From: Pseudolabrys sp.
GTDB taxonomy: Bacteria > Pseudomonadota > Alphaproteobacteria > Rhizobiales > Xanthobacteraceae
Assembly (NCBI GenBank): GCA_026125925.1
Contig: JAHCKF010000088.1
Location: forward strand, 1 to 10,570
DNA: 10,570 nt
Direction: 5' to 3'
Shown here piece by piece: positions 10,226 through 10,570 of the stretch; positions within the stretch are counted from its first letter, which is position 1; every line of letters starts with the position of its first letter. The notes under the pieces are model-generated. The model was given only the letters and a program-made list of their open reading frames with translations. It ran no database searches and was not told the DNA's origin. A program made the translations under genes and the position numbers.

Positions 10226-10570
10226 TTACTCGGCGCTGGCGGCCTGCTGGTCGTCGCCGTCCCGCTTGCCTTCAATGTCCTCGCCGGTCTCCTGGTCGAC
10301 CGCCTTCATCGACAGGCGGACCTTGCCGCGATCGTCGACGCCGAGCAGCTTCACCTTGACCTTGTCGCCTTCCTTGACGACGTCGGTGACCTTGTTGACG
10401 CGGTTCTTGGCGAGCTGGCTGATGTGGACGAGGCCGTCCTTGGCGCCGAAGAAGTTCACGAAGGCGCCGAAGTCCATCACCTTGACGACCGTGCCCTCAT
10501 AGATGTGGCCGACTTCCGGATCGGAGGCGATCGACTTGATCCAGTTGATCGCGGCCTTGATCGACTCGCC
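10226..10570 (-). CDS. pnp: Polynucleotide phosphorylase (PNPase), C-terminal KH end and S1 domain (cut by window edge)
   Basis: Only the last 114 codons of a roughly 710-residue protein are inside the window; the frame stays open to the right edge, so the true start lies outside. PNPase is a 3'-to-5' phosphorolytic exoribonuclease and degradosome component. The visible part begins at the end of the KH domain ([21 protein letters not shown]). An S1 RNA-binding domain follows with [29 protein letters not shown] and [11 protein letters not shown]. It ends in a short acidic tail rich in Asp, Gln and Ala. [20 protein letters not shown] is characteristic of alphaproteobacterial PNPase; the E. coli version is clearly different. 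A terminator follows closely. Function and family are secure, and the fragment is the best taxonomic marker in the window. Confidence 0.94.
   Translation of the reverse strand, partial: GESIKAAINWIKSIASDPEVGHIYEGTVVKVMDFGAFVNFFGAKDGLVHISQLAKNRVNKVTDVVKEGDKVKVKLLGVDDRGKVRLSMKAVDQETGEDIEGKRDGDDQQAASAE

Overview
This 10.6-kb window is a GC-rich proteobacterial chromosome segment. It holds eight protein genes, two of them cut by the window edges. There are no RNA genes, CRISPR arrays, transposases or recognisable defence or biosynthetic systems. Most genes belong to well-known families. The more unusual content is in the promoters, the repeats and one possible seam.

Layout. Positions 1-1485 hold the start of a peptide-type ABC-transporter substrate-binding lipoprotein (minus strand) and a divergent fabI enoyl-ACP reductase (plus strand). 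A 203-bp spacer with a large CCCGGG-type inverted repeat follows. Positions 1689-3943 hold a probable two-gene unit, a zinc-dependent medium-chain alcohol dehydrogenase and an enolase-superfamily (mandelate racemase/muconate lactonizing) enzyme. It ends one base from the convergent stop of a large SERCA-like P-type cation ATPase (3945-6590, minus). Upstream of the ATPase lie a possible FNR/FixK-class promoter and then the terminator of katG (6736-8919, minus). A divergent oxyR (9145-10032, plus) follows. A 72-bp inverted-repeat element and a terminator then precede the C-terminal end of pnp (polynucleotide phosphorylase, minus), which runs off the right edge.

Organism. From pnp back to the alcohol dehydrogenase the proteins read as alphaproteobacterial, most like Rhizobiales/Bradyrhizobium relatives; the PNPase tail, the OxyR and the dehydrogenase are the clearest. 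The lipoprotein and the N-terminal half of FabI read more like beta/gammaproteobacteria, although the C-terminal half of FabI again looks alphaproteobacterial. The change falls at the inverted repeat near 1513-1591. It could reflect horizontal transfer, a lineage with mixed ancestry or a chimeric assembly. These judgements come from remembered family sequences, not from a search.

How the genes may work together. KatG and OxyR form a classical divergent peroxide-defence pair with a dyad-rich operator beside oxyR. The promoter regions of the alcohol dehydrogenase, the ATPase and katG each contain a TTGAT-N4-ATCAA-like sequence (8-9 of 10 matches), the box bound by FNR/Anr/FixK regulators. This suggests, but does not prove, that the central block is an oxygen-responsive cluster joining fermentative or redox metabolism, ion transport and peroxide defence.
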